Below, piece after piece: positions 23,935 to 32,154 of a stretch of DNA of 64,000 nucleotides. Both the position numbers and the translations under genes were made by a program. The notes beneath the pieces were generated by a model. The model searched no databases. It saw only the letters and a program-made list of their open reading frames with translations, and was not told where the DNA came from. Source of the stretch: an uncultured Pseudomonadota bacterium (lineage in GTDB: Bacteria; Myxococcota_A; UBA796; SXON01); assembly GCA_903900265.1 (NCBI GenBank), contig CAIUMM010000077.1, forward strand, positions 1 through 64,000, in the 5' to 3' direction. The stretch's first letter is position 1, and every line of letters starts with the position of its first letter.

Positions 23935-25236
23935 ATGCGCCTGCACCACGGCAAACTGACCCGCGCCCTCGTCGTTGAGCACCCCGATCACGCTCTGGAC
24001 GAGCTGCTCAGCGCCGACGGATGGACCATCGACCGCCGCTCCGCCGTCCCCGATGAGGCCGATCTCGCGCGCTGGCTCGCCGATGGCCAACATCAGGTGC
24101 TGTTCAAGCGCTCGCGGGTGCCGGTCACGCGCGCGGTGCTGGAAGCGGCGCCGGATCTGGTCGCGGTACAGCTGTGCTGCATCGGCGACGACTCGGTGGA
24201 CAAGCAAGCCTGCGCCGACCACGGCGTCTTGGTGTTCAACGACCCGATCTCCAACGGCCGCAGCGTCGTCGAGCTCGCGATCGCGCACCTCGTCGCGCTC
24301 TCGCGGCGCCTGTACGAGACCTACGACCACACCCGCGCAGGGGGCTTCGACAAGTCCCAGAACGAGCGTTTTGAAGTACAGGGACGGGTGCTCGGCATCC
24401 TCGGTCTGGGCAACATCGGCCGGCAAGTCGCGCGCGCCGCCGAGGCCTTCGGCATGAAGATCCTGTTCTACGACACCCGCGAGGTGGCTCGCGAGGTCGG
24501 TCAGGAGATGGGCTGGCAACAAGCCACGACCATCGACGCGCTGTTTCGCGGCTCCGACTGCGTGACCACGCACGTCAGCGCGCAGGACACCAACGGACGA
24601 TCCAACCGCGGGATGCTCACCCGCGCGCACTTCGCCCAGCTCGCCGCCGACCGGCCGGACCCGTCTCCCCGGCTGTTCCTCAACCTCGCCCGCGGGTTCT
24701 TGTACGACCCGCAGGACCTGCTGGACGCGATCACCGCGACCGAGGTCCGCCGCGCCGCGGTGGATGTGTACCCCGAAGAGCCCCGCGGCTCCGGGCCGTG
24801 GACCAACCCTTACGCGAGCGAGCCGCGCGTCGCGACCACGCCGCACCTCGGCGCCGCCACCGTCGACGCCCAGCCGCGCATCGCCCGCCGCGTCGCCCAG
24901 ACCATCCGCAACTTCTCGCACGCGGGCTCCTTACGAGACTGCGTGTTCCGGCCCCGGATGGTGCTCGGCCTCACCGACATCCCCGAGGACGCCACGCTGT
25001 TGTCGGTGGTGCACGGGACCACGCGCGGCGCACGCAAGGCGATCCAGGACGCGATCTTCGACGCCGGCGCCTCCAACCTCTCCACCGCGCACATGGATCT
25101 GGATGACTTTGGCGTCGCCATCGACCTGTTAGCGCTGGACCGCCCGCTGTCCGAGAGCGAGCTGTATACGATACGCGAGCGCGCCGAGGCGCTGACCGGC
25201 ACCCCGGGCGTGGTTCGTAGCCTGCGGCAGATCTGA
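23935..25236 (+). CDS. serA: D-3-phosphoglycerate dehydrogenase-like 2-hydroxyacid dehydrogenase
   Basis: A 433-residue NAD-dependent D-2-hydroxyacid dehydrogenase. The NAD-binding motif is GILGLGNIGRQVA; the catalytic Arg (NLARGFLYD), Glu (DVYPEEP) and His (PHLGAATVDAQ) are all visible. The segment SNGRSVVELAIAHL is typical of SerA. A C-terminal ACT-like region (about residues 345-433) ends in VVRSLRQI, the usual SerA ending, so serine feedback is possible. It catalyses the first step of serine biosynthesis if the assignment is right. There is no Shine-Dalgarno sequence before the ATG. A paralogous 2-hydroxyacid dehydrogenase is the alternative. Confidence 0.85.
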   Translation: MRLHHGKLTRALVVEHPDHALDELLSADGWTIDRRSAVPDEADLARWLADGQHQVLFKRSRVPVTRAVLEAAPDLVAVQLCCIGDDSVDKQACADHGVLVFNDPISNGRSVVELAIAHLVALSRRLYETYDHTRAGGFDKSQNERFEVQGRVLGILGLGNIGRQVARAAEAFGMKILFYDTREVAREVGQEMGWQQATTIDALFRGSDCVTTHVSAQDTNGRSNRGMLTRAHFAQLAADRPDPSPRLFLNLARGFLYDPQDLLDAITATEVRRAAVDVYPEEPRGSGPWTNPYASEPRVATTPHLGAATVDAQPRIARRVAQTIRNFSHAGSLRDCVFRPRMVLGLTDIPEDATLLSVVHGTTRGARKAIQDAIFDAGASNLSTAHMDLDDFGVAIDLLALDRPLSESELYTIRERAEALTGTPGVVRSLRQI

Positions 25237-25290
25237 ACCCCGAGGTTCCGCCCTCGGTTTGTGCAGATCACCGGAACCAAGTTCACGGAG

Positions 25291-25312
25291 CGGTGTCCGA
25301 TCGTAGACACCG
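25291..25312. promoter_or_regulatory. 7-bp inverted repeat at the start of a hypothetical gene
   Basis: CGGTGTC (25291-25297) and GACACCG (25306-25312) form an inverted repeat with an 8-bp spacer. It sits upstream of, or just inside, the gene depending on which start is used. It may be an operator for a dimeric regulator or an RNA hairpin. Confidence 0.35.
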
Positions 25313-25799
25313 GGTGTACACTGTGACCGTGCCTGACCGTCTACGCGTCTACCACCCCCGCTACCCCGTGAGTTGGTTCGACCGGGTCATGGACCTCTTT
25401 GGCGGCGTAGAACCTCCAGAGCGCATGGACGGCGTGGACTACACGCTGGTGGACAGGGGCACGGTGCGGGCGCTGCGCGGCATCCTCGATGGGATGCTGC
25501 ACATCTCGCTGCTTGGCGCTGAGATGGTGCGCGCCGACACCACGTGGGCGTTGCCGGCCTCGCCGTCTACGCGGCGCGAGGTGGGCGAAGAGATGGTGCG
25601 ACGCCTGAAGTTCGAGCAGATCCAGCTGACCGGCGCACGGCTCGAGATCGCAATTCGCTGGGTGCAGTTTGAAGACGCACCGCACGGATCCCGGGTGCTG
25701 ATCCGCTTGGTGGCCGCGCCCAACATGGGCCTGCGCAGCGTGCTCGCCGGCAACGTCGCCGTCGATGGCGTTGACTGGGAAGAGGTCGCCGTCGGCTGA
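25293..25799 (+). CDS. Hypothetical protein
   Basis: A 168-residue cytosolic protein of unknown family. The sequence alternates short strands and helices (GVDYTLVDRGTVRALRGIL, EEMVRRLKFEQIQLTG) and ends in a beta-rich stretch (SRVLIRLVAAPNMG), suggestive of a small alpha/beta domain. The GTG at 25293 has GGAG only 2 nt upstream, which is too close, so GTG at 25323 or 25329 could be the true start. The stop lies 4 bp from the convergent RNase D gene. No function can be proposed. Confidence 0.6.
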   Translation: MSDRRHRVYTVTVPDRLRVYHPRYPVSWFDRVMDLFGGVEPPERMDGVDYTLVDRGTVRALRGILDGMLHISLLGAEMVRADTTWALPASPSTRREVGEEMVRRLKFEQIQLTGARLEIAIRWVQFEDAPHGSRVLIRLVAAPNMGLRSVLAGNVAVDGVDWEEVAVG

Positions 25800-25803
25800 A
25801 CGC

Positions 25804-27042
25804 TCAGCGCCGCCGGCGACGACGCCCGCCGGTCGGCTCTTCGCCCTCCACGGCAGCGACAGGAGGCCCGCGGCGCACATCGATCGACGCGACGACCTGC
25901 AAGATGTCCTCGCCCCACTCTGCCACCTGCCAGCGCCGCATGTCCGCGAGCGAGCCGAGGGTCTCGATGTCCGTCGGGGCGCGGCGCGCGATCGCCTGAA
26001 ACTGGCCGTTCGCCATCACGCAGATCTGCGGGAGGTTCCGCTCGCGCGTCACCTTGCTGCGCCACTCTTTGAGCGCCACGAGGATGCGCTCTTGATCGCG
26101 CACGCCGACGTCGTCCGCCGAGCGCTCCGCCTTCGGCTTGCGATCCGCCGCGGCCGAAGGCAGCTCCCGCTCATCCGCCAACCCGCGCTGGATCGCCTGC
26201 ACGAAGTCGTCCGACCAGCGCCGCGCCAACGACGATCCGGTGCGCAGCATCCCCGCGACCTCTCCCGGGCTCGAGGGACGACGCTCGGCGAGCTGCAGCA
26301 GCACCTCGTCCGGCGCGGTCTTGAACACCGGACGGTCCAGACGGCGCGCCTCTTCGTCCCGCCACTCGGTCAACGCGCGCAGCGCCCGCTTGCCGTCGTC
26401 GTCGAGGGTCTTGGCGCCCTTGATCGCGAGGAACGCCGCGGGATCTTTGGCCCGCCCGCTCCACACCTTGGTCGCCAGATATTCGCACTCCTCCTGAAGC
26501 ATGTGCAGCCGGTTCAGACGCACGAGGTGTCCAGTCAGATACTCGCGAATCGCCGCAAGGAAGTGCGTATCGCCGCGCGCGTAGTCCAGGTGCTCGGGCA
26601 ACAACGGGCGCTCGGCCCAATCGTGCCGCTGGTATTGCTTGTCGATCTCATGCCCGAACAGCGTGCGGATCACGTCGGCGAGGCCAAACCGCTCCATCCC
26701 GGCAAACTGCGCGCCGAGCATGGTGTCGAAGAGGTTCTGGAAGGTGAAGCCGTGATCCCGACGCAGGCTCACCACGTCGAAGTAGCAGTCGTGGAAGATC
26801 TTGACGATGTCCGGGCTGTCGAAGATAGGCGCCAACGCCGAAAGATCGCCCACCATCAACGGATCGATGATGTAGTCGGTGGTCAGATCCGAGATCTGAA
26901 TCAGGCACACCTTCTCCTGATAGTGGTGCATGCTGTCGGCTTCGGTGTCCACGCCGATGACGGGCGCACCGGAGATGCGATCCACCATAATAGCGAGCTG
27001 CTGGGCGGTCTCGATGCGCAGCAGCGGAGTGTCACCGAACAT
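25804..27042 (-). CDS. rnd: Ribonuclease D
   Basis: A 412-residue 3'-5' exoribonuclease of the DEDD-Y type. The three exonuclease motifs are visible: DTEADS (ExoI), FHDCYFDVV...LFDTM (ExoII) and YARGDTHFL (ExoIII with the Tyr). Two HRDC-type helical domains follow (about residues 205-290 and 320-390), matching E. coli RNase D, which trims tRNA and other stable RNA 3' ends. The tail is basic (GGRRRRRR), which may aid RNA binding. It is the last gene of a leftward operon and its start overlaps the ridA stop by 11 nt. Confidence 0.93.
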   Translation of the reverse strand: MFGDTPLLRIETAQQLAIMVDRISGAPVIGVDTEADSMHHYQEKVCLIQISDLTTDYIIDPLMVGDLSALAPIFDSPDIVKIFHDCYFDVVSLRRDHGFTFQNLFDTMLGAQFAGMERFGLADVIRTLFGHEIDKQYQRHDWAERPLLPEHLDYARGDTHFLAAIREYLTGHLVRLNRLHMLQEECEYLATKVWSGRAKDPAAFLAIKGAKTLDDDGKRALRALTEWRDEEARRLDRPVFKTAPDEVLLQLAERRPSSPGEVAGMLRTGSSLARRWSDDFVQAIQRGLADERELPSAAADRKPKAERSADDVGVRDQERILVALKEWRSKVTRERNLPQICVMANGQFQAIARRAPTDIETLGSLADMRRWQVAEWGEDILQVVASIDVRRGPPVAAVEGEEPTGGRRRRRR

Positions 27043-27418
27043 CGGAGACCGCGGCGACACACTCGATCTCAACCCGCACACCGCGGGGGAGCCCTGCGAC
27101 CGCGACCGTAGCGCGCGCGGGCTTGTGCGGCGCAAAGAACGGAGCGTACACCTCGTTCATCGCCGGAAAATCCGCCATATCCACGAGAAATACCGTGGTC
27201 TTCAGCACATCCGAGGGCTTCGCGCCCGCAGCGGCGAGCACCGCCTCGAGGTTCGCGAGAACTTGCCGCGTCTCTCCAGCGACATCGGTCGAGACCAACG
27301 CGCCGGTCGCCGGGTCGAGGGCGATCTGGCCCGAGCAGTAAACGAGTCCCCCGTGCACGATGGCTTGGGAGTAGGGGCCGATCGCCGCCGGGGCCGCGGC
27401 CGAATGAACAACATTCAT
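27032..27418 (-). CDS. ridA: RidA-family enamine/imine deaminase
   Basis: A 128-residue protein of the RidA/YjgF family. The signature pieces are AAIGPYSQAIVHGGLVYCSGQI near the N-terminus (split here as GPYSQAI and YCSGQI) and the C-terminal RVEIECVAAV with the conserved Arg and Glu. RidA hydrolyses reactive 2-aminoacrylate and related enamines to keep PLP enzymes undamaged. The ATG at 27418 overlaps the hpt stop (ATGA at 27415-27418), and the stop overlaps the RNase D start. Length is normal for the family. Confidence 0.95.
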   Translation of the reverse strand: MNVVHSAAAPAAIGPYSQAIVHGGLVYCSGQIALDPATGALVSTDVAGETRQVLANLEAVLAAAGAKPSDVLKTTVFLVDMADFPAMNEVYAPFFAPHKPARATVAVAGLPRGVRVEIECVAAVSDVR

Positions 27419-27933
27419 GGTTGATACACACCGATAAAAGGGAGATTGCGGTATAGCTCGCCGAGATCCAGCCCGTAGCCGACGACGAATTCGTTGGGGA
27501 TGGTGAATCCCGCGTAGTCGACGCGGACCTCGACCTCGCGGTTTTCCGGCTTGTCGAGCAAGGAGGCGACGCGCAAGCTCTTGGGGCCGCGAACCTCCAA
27601 CATCCGCAGCAGGTAGTCCATGGTCAGGCCGGTGTCGACGATGTCTTCGACCAGCACGCAATGACGCCCTTCGATGCTGGAGCGCAGGTCCTGCGTGATC
27701 TGCACGACGCCAGAGGAGTGGGTTCCGCCGTGGTAGCTGGCGACGCCGAGGAACTCGATGGTGGCGTCACCGTCGACGGCGCGCACGAGGTCGGCGAGGA
27801 ACATGAAGCTGCCCTTCAACACGCCGATGAAGGTGATGGGTGCATCGCCGTGATCCTTGCGGATCTGGGCGCCCAGCTCCTTGATGCGGTGGGCGATCTG
27901 CGCTTCGGTGTACAGGGGACGAATCGTCGGCAT
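27415..27933 (-). CDS. hpt: Hypoxanthine phosphoribosyltransferase
   Basis: A 172-residue type I phosphoribosyltransferase that converts hypoxanthine (and often guanine) with PRPP to the nucleotide. The PRPP-binding signature is VLVEDIVDTGLTM, and the loop GVLKGSFMF with the conserved Lys-Gly and the C-terminal base-binding segment (YAGFTIPNEFVVGYGLD) are typical. The start ATG at 27933 is 1 nt after the upstream uracil PRTase stop. It overlaps ridA by ATGA. This places purine and pyrimidine salvage side by side in one transcript. Confidence 0.96.
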   Translation of the reverse strand: MPTIRPLYTEAQIAHRIKELGAQIRKDHGDAPITFIGVLKGSFMFLADLVRAVDGDATIEFLGVASYHGGTHSSGVVQITQDLRSSIEGRHCVLVEDIVDTGLTMDYLLRMLEVRGPKSLRVASLLDKPENREVEVRVDYAGFTIPNEFVVGYGLDLGELYRNLPFIGVYQP

Positions 27934-27934
27934 T

Positions 27935-28750
27935 TCAAACCCACGCGTTGTTGAGGACTTCCCCGAGGCCACCGGCACCAGGGACGACGTATTGATGTTG
28001 ATCGAGGCCGCTCTCTTCGGCCGGGAACGTGCCCGGCATCGAAGCAAGCGCGCGCTCAGAGGAATTGCCGCGGTCGAGGCGAATCGCGTGGATACGCACG
28101 TCCGGCTGCGCGGCGTGCACGCGCCGCACGTACTCAGGCGTGACGATCAGATGCGCAAACACGACCTTGCTGGCGCGGCCCGCGCCGCTGGTCGCGTAGT
28201 GCTCGAGCACCTGCAACAAGGAGCCGCCGGTCGCGCCCATCGGGTCGGGGATCACCAGCGTGGCGCCTTCCAGCGGCCCGCCGATCTTGGCGCCTACGAT
28301 GTCGGCGCCCACCACGCGCCCGTGCCCATCGACGCGACGCGACACAAACAGGTGGTCCTGACGAACGCCGACCGGGTCGAGGATCTCGTTGAAGCGCTCG
28401 TAGAACAGCTGGCTGCCGAGGATGCCGGCGCGCGCGACGTCGGCGACGACGAGGCGCTGGGCATGGTCGATCACGTGGCCCTGCCAGTGTTGGTCGGGAT
28501 GGGTAGCGGTCATCCGCGTGGGGACGACCACCGGCGACACCGCCAGCTCGGTGGAGGCGATCTGCACAAACAGGTATTCGTAGAGCCGTCGTGCGAGCTG
28601 GCCGACCTCAGGCTGCATCGCGTCGGGGTGCCCGAGGCGGGCGAGCAGCCCGAGCGGGTACGGCGCGCTGTGGAGGATCAGGTTCGGTCCATACGCGTGG
28701 GCGGAGCCACCCGTCGGCACGTAAGGTTGGTCATAAGCGCTGTCGTTCAC
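27935..28750 (-). CDS. upp: Uracil phosphoribosyltransferase
   Basis: A 271-residue PRTase that would make UMP from uracil and PRPP. The PRPP loop is VIPDPMGATGGS, close to the DPMLATGGS of E. coli Upp, and the C-terminus has the expected uracil-binding segment (QYVVPGAGGLGEVLNN). The protein is about 60 residues longer than E. coli Upp, mostly at the N-terminus, so its class is somewhat divergent. The start is GTG at 28750, overlapping the lipoprotein stop as GTGA. A UPRT-like enzyme with another base preference remains possible. Confidence 0.88.
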   Translation of the reverse strand: MNDSAYDQPYVPTGGSAHAYGPNLILHSAPYPLGLLARLGHPDAMQPEVGQLARRLYEYLFVQIASTELAVSPVVVPTRMTATHPDQHWQGHVIDHAQRLVVADVARAGILGSQLFYERFNEILDPVGVRQDHLFVSRRVDGHGRVVGADIVGAKIGGPLEGATLVIPDPMGATGGSLLQVLEHYATSGAGRASKVVFAHLIVTPEYVRRVHAAQPDVRIHAIRLDRGNSSERALASMPGTFPAEESGLDQHQYVVPGAGGLGEVLNNAWV

Positions 28751-30693
28751 GAGGACTCCGGGAGGAGGGAGGAGAGGATTTGAAGGGTGTGGACCAGCAC
28801 GTCCAGCGAGCCGTCGAGCGTCCACACGGCAAGTTGGGGAACCGGCCCGACCGCAGGCTGGGCCAGCGCCCGCCGCAGCGGCTCATTTTCGACCAACACC
28901 GCGACGCGCCGGCGCGTAGGCGCATCGGCGACGCCGTCGGCAAGGGCCGTCAGCCACGGCAGCTCAGGGTCGGCGCGGAGCAGGGGTTGCAGGTCCGCCA
29001 GCACATCCCGAACCCGCGCATCAGGGCTCCGCAGCAGCGTCGAGGCGTTGTGCACCATCGTCCACGTGGCATCTGCTGCAACACCGGCAGCGAGCGGCCC
29101 GCGCAGGCCTTGCAACGACGTGTCCGAGGCGTCCGCGAGCAGGTCCCACACCATCGTGAAGTCGAACGGCGCGACGCCATCGGGAAAGTCCGCCGCGTCG
29201 TAGTGCTGCGCCGGGTCGACGAGCGCGCCGACGCAGTCCATCATCGTGACCGCGACGGCGGTGTCGCCAAGGTCCCGGAGGGACTCTTCGACCGCGGGCG
29301 TAGCGCCAGAGTCCCAGACCGTGTGCACCGTAGCGACGAGGCTGTCGGTGTGCGCAGCGGTGGCCGTCAGCCCGGCGAGCAGCACCCGGAGCAGCGCGTC
29401 GGCTTCGGGATCGGCCAAGCGGTCGACGGCGTGCAGATCCTGCACCAGCTGCGCGTCGATCACCGGACACACGCCCGAGTCCGCGACACCGTTGAGCACC
29501 GAGTCGGTCAAGGACACGCCCAAAAGGCCGCCGAGCAAGCCTACGCCGCTCTCCACCGTGTCGGGGTCTTGCTGTTCGAGGGTGTCGAGCAAGGAGACCG
29601 AGAGATTGCCGAGGCTGAAGTCCACATCGAACAAGCCAAGATCAACGGTACAATCGACCGACTGATCCCCGCGCGAGAGCAAGCGCAGCAACGAAGTGAG
29701 CGCCGAGTCCTCACCGCCGTCGAGCGTCCCGCCGTGGACGTCCACCGAAGCGAGCCACTTCAGCTGCGAGGGCAGCACGGCGAGGCGACCGTAGCTCGCC
29801 TGCTCCCGCAGCATCGCCGCGACCGCAGCGCCGGTGTCCGTATCTTGCACGATCGGCGCGGCCGCGGACAGGACAGCATCGACGACCATGCGATGTGCCG
29901 GATCGGCGACGTCTTCCGACACCATCGCCGCTGCGAGATCGCGCAGCGAATTCCCGGACGCCCCCGACCACCGATCGTTCGAAGCGTCTTCGCTCGCCGC
30001 AACAAGCTCGCTGACGCGATCCGGCCACTCCTCTCCCAGCGACCGCAGCGTAGAATCCGGCGCCGTCGGCAAGGACGCGAGGCTCCACAGCGCCGAGACC
30101 GTGCGCTCCGACCGTAGCGCCGCGACCGCAGGCTCCACCCACGCCTCGTCGTCCAACATCGGCGTAGCGACCCGCCCCGCGAGGTCCAAACCCGGCAAGA
30201 GCAGACCCGCGGTCATCTCATCCCGCGCGGGGTCGACGGTAGAGCCGATCCAGCTCCAGGGCGCGCCATACGCAAGCTCAAAGAGCACGGGGAGGCGGTC
30301 CGTCAGCACCGCGGGATCGTCGATCACCGCAGCACCTGCTGCGACCAAGCCGGACAGCACGTCCCCGCCGTTCGCACCGTCCGCTTCGGCAGCGGACTGC
30401 ACCCACTGAGCCAGCACGACCCCGACCAGGCCGTCCCGCGTCGGCGCGTCGAGGCTGGCGTCCAAGCCCGCGAAGCTGCTCAGCGCCTGGCTTGCGTTCA
30501 AGCAGGCAAACACCGCATGTTCTTCGGCGGTGCTGGACGTGTCCAAGCCGTCGAGCAGGTTGGCGTCGTAGCAGGGGCCGGCGGGCTGGACCTGATCCGC
30601 CCAGTCCAGACCGGAGGTGAAGCCGCAGCCTTGGAAAAATGGCACAGTCCCGAGCGTGAGCACTGCGGCTCCCGCCCGAAGACTGCGCGCCAT
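28747..30693 (-). CDS. Large lipoprotein of unknown function
   Basis: A 648-residue predicted lipoprotein. The signal peptide ends in FFQGC with the lipidated Cys at residue 23. The rest is almost entirely helical, Ala/Leu/Asp-rich with many heptad-like stretches (LLSGLVAAGAAVIDDPAVL), suggesting an alpha-solenoid. A few Cys residues could form disulfides in the periplasm. No family was recognised. It is cotranscribed and translationally coupled (GTGA) with the salvage genes downstream, and 14 bp separate it from the barrel gene upstream. A link between the two envelope genes and the salvage genes is inferred only from the layout. Confidence 0.8.
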   Translation of the reverse strand: MARSLRAGAAVLTLGTVPFFQGCGFTSGLDWADQVQPAGPCYDANLLDGLDTSSTAEEHAVFACLNASQALSSFAGLDASLDAPTRDGLVGVVLAQWVQSAAEADGANGGDVLSGLVAAGAAVIDDPAVLTDRLPVLFELAYGAPWSWIGSTVDPARDEMTAGLLLPGLDLAGRVATPMLDDEAWVEPAVAALRSERTVSALWSLASLPTAPDSTLRSLGEEWPDRVSELVAASEDASNDRWSGASGNSLRDLAAAMVSEDVADPAHRMVVDAVLSAAAPIVQDTDTGAAVAAMLREQASYGRLAVLPSQLKWLASVDVHGGTLDGGEDSALTSLLRLLSRGDQSVDCTVDLGLFDVDFSLGNLSVSLLDTLEQQDPDTVESGVGLLGGLLGVSLTDSVLNGVADSGVCPVIDAQLVQDLHAVDRLADPEADALLRVLLAGLTATAAHTDSLVATVHTVWDSGATPAVEESLRDLGDTAVAVTMMDCVGALVDPAQHYDAADFPDGVAPFDFTMVWDLLADASDTSLQGLRGPLAAGVAADATWTMVHNASTLLRSPDARVRDVLADLQPLLRADPELPWLTALADGVADAPTRRRVAVLVENEPLRRALAQPAVGPVPQLAVWTLDGSLDVLVHTLQILSSLLPESS

Positions 30694-30707
30694 GCGAACC
30701 GCTCGAC

Positions 30708-31316
30708 TCAGTCGAACAGGTAGCGGACGCCCGCGGTGCCGTTGAACGTGGGCTCAACGCGCTTGCGGTAACGAATACCGCCGGTGGCCTCGGCGAACAC
30801 CTGCAGATGACGGTTGGGATTGAAGGTGCCGCCGATGCCGGCCTCACCGAGCGCGAACTCGGTGAAGTCTCCGGTGAGGAAGCCCGATCCGATCAACGTG
30901 ACCGCGGTCAGCTGCATCCGCGTCGGGTCGCCGACGAGGCCCCACTGCAGGCCACCGGAGAACAAGCCGATGTCGCGCGTGGTCTCACGAACCGCGTACA
31001 CCTCGCCGACCTTGGGGGCCGACTGAGCGGCATCCTGCAGGTAGAAGAAGCGGAAGACGCCAACGATCCGGTTGTCCCGGTCGCCGAGGGTCAACTCCAG
31101 ACCGCCACCGTAGTTGCCGTTCATCTGGGTTTCAGGGGTGTCTTGCTTCAAGGTGCCGGCGTCATTGGCCGAGTAGCCGTAAACACGGTCACCGTGCAGG
31201 CCGCCGGTGCCAAGAAGGCCGATGCCACCAGCAAGAGCCGGAGACGCGGTAGTGAGACCCAAGAGGGTGAGGAGGGCGGTGCCGAGAAGGCGTACAGGCA
31301 GAGAGGAGGGGCGCAT
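30708..31316 (-). CDS. Outer-membrane beta-barrel-like protein
   Basis: A 202-residue protein with a clear signal peptide (about residues 1-29, ending TTASPALA). The mature part alternates polar and apolar residues in short strands (GGLELTLGDRDNRIVGVFRF, HLQVFAEATGGIRYR) and ends in the aromatic residue pair typical of barrels (VRYLFD, slightly off the canonical terminal Phe). It is probably an eight- to ten-stranded outer-membrane protein. It is the first gene of the leftward operon; GGAG lies upstream of the ATG. Function unknown; a porin, adhesin or structural role is possible. Confidence 0.75.
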   Translation of the reverse strand: MRPSSLPVRLLGTALLTLLGLTTASPALAGGIGLLGTGGLHGDRVYGYSANDAGTLKQDTPETQMNGNYGGGLELTLGDRDNRIVGVFRFFYLQDAAQSAPKVGEVYAVRETTRDIGLFSGGLQWGLVGDPTRMQLTAVTLIGSGFLTGDFTEFALGEAGIGGTFNPNRHLQVFAEATGGIRYRKRVEPTFNGTAGVRYLFD

Positions 31317-31460
31317 CAGGCGGGGGCTCCGGATTTGACTGCTCCAATTACCTCAGAGAGGGGTGCTCTGGCAAGCCCGGGACGCAACGGAACCGATAAA
31401 AGGTTCGGCGGCCTGCGGGCGGAACCGTGTTTCTGCGCCGCGCGCCGCTTCTAATTTGTA

Positions 31461-31471
31461 GTATTGAATAC
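31461..31471. promoter_or_regulatory. Inverted repeat GTATTgAATAC
   Basis: A perfect 5-bp inverted repeat around one central base in the AT-rich region upstream of HU and the barrel gene. It has the shape of a dimeric repressor site. No second copy was noticed nearby, and a chance occurrence is possible. Confidence 0.3.
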
Positions 31472-31500
31472 AAAAATGCAAAGCTGCTTGCGCCGTCGAG

Positions 31501-31524
31501 CCCCTCGCGCCGCGGGGGTTTTTT
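31501..31524 (+). terminator. Terminator-like hairpin with T-tract, no gene upstream
   Basis: CCCC (31501-31504) pairs with GGGG within 31514-31518, a short G/C-rich stem, directly followed by six Ts (31519-31524). It has the form of an intrinsic terminator for rightward transcription. No rightward gene precedes it, since the nearest gene on the left runs the other way, so it may end a short untranslated transcript or act as a leader attenuator. Confidence 0.4.
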
Positions 31525-31794
31525 GCGCAGGGCACGCGGAAAAATGGTCCCCGCGAACCAAATCTATGACATAAGTACTCGAAATCGTTAGTATTTGAGA
31601 ATAATGATTTGGCGGACCTTCAGACCCGCCGTGCGCTTGTCTGGGCTGCAAGCCGATCATCTGCGCAAATCAAGATCGTGCAAAGCAATCACAATTCCGA
31701 TACTGTTGACGCGTCGACACGGCGCACCTGAACTCAGCACGCTGTTTGACTTCTTCGATCACCAATGCGCCCGATGGGCAACTCAGGAGACTGC

Positions 31795-32088
31795 ATGAAC
31801 AAGAAAGAACTCGTCGCCAAGCTCGCCAAGACCACCGGCATCTCCCAGGCCAAGGCCGCCGATGTCGTGAACGCGCTCTTCGACGCGGATCCGGGCAAGG
31901 GCATCATCGCCGTCGAGCTCGACGCTGGCCGCAAGGTCACCATCCCCGGCTTCGGCACCTTCGGCACCAAGAGCCGCGCTGCCCGCACCGGCACCAACCC
32001 CGCGAACGGCACCAAGATCGCCATCTCCGCCAAGTCCTACGCGTTCTTCAAGCCGGGCAAGACCCTGCGCGAGCGCGTCGCGAAGTAA
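31795..32088 (+). CDS. hup: HU-family nucleoid DNA-binding protein
   Basis: A 97-residue HU-type protein. The DNA-binding arm signature is present (GFGTFGTKSRAARTGTNP) and the N-terminal dimerisation helices are normal (MNKKELVAKLAKTTGIS). HU dimers bend and compact DNA without strong sequence preference. The ATG at 31795 follows the strong binding site AGGAGA (31785-31790); upstream in-frame residues are not HU-like. A clear terminator follows, so the gene is probably monocistronic. Myxobacteria often carry several HU paralogues, so this may not be the only copy. Confidence 0.97.
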   Translation: MNKKELVAKLAKTTGISQAKAADVVNALFDADPGKGIIAVELDAGRKVTIPGFGTFGTKSRAARTGTNPANGTKIAISAKSYAFFKPGKTLRERVAK

Positions 32089-32114
32089 TCGCCTCTCCGG
32101 CGATTGCCACTGAA

Positions 32115-32154
32115 GCCTCGATCCAGCAAACACTGGTTCGAGGCTTTTATTTTA
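32115..32154 (+). terminator. Strong intrinsic terminator of the HU gene
   Basis: A 12-bp stem (32115-32126 with 32133-32144) has a single mismatch and a 6-nt loop, and is followed by TTTTATTTTA. This is the clearest Rho-independent terminator in the window. It is 26 bp past the HU stop and reaches the stop of the convergent glycosyltransferase gene; the T-tract faces only the HU direction. Confidence 0.92.

Larger units (their letters stand above)
31317..31794. other. Intergenic region, 478 bp, AT-richer than its surroundings
   Basis: This divergent region separates the barrel gene from the HU gene and carries no convincing gene. It has AT-rich stretches (around 31440-31480 and 31560-31690), an 11-bp inverted repeat and a hairpin followed by six Ts (separate entries). 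TTGACG at 31706-31711 with TGAACT at 31729-31734 is a weak promoter match pointing to the HU gene. The AT-rich part may be an UP element or bent DNA, as is common for nucleoid-protein promoters. A small RNA ending near 31524 cannot be excluded. Confidence 0.6.

Noticed and set aside
23845-24921. Upstream extension of the deoxynucleoside kinase frame
   Set aside because: It is antisense to the SerA-like gene; the kinase P-loop begins at 23844.
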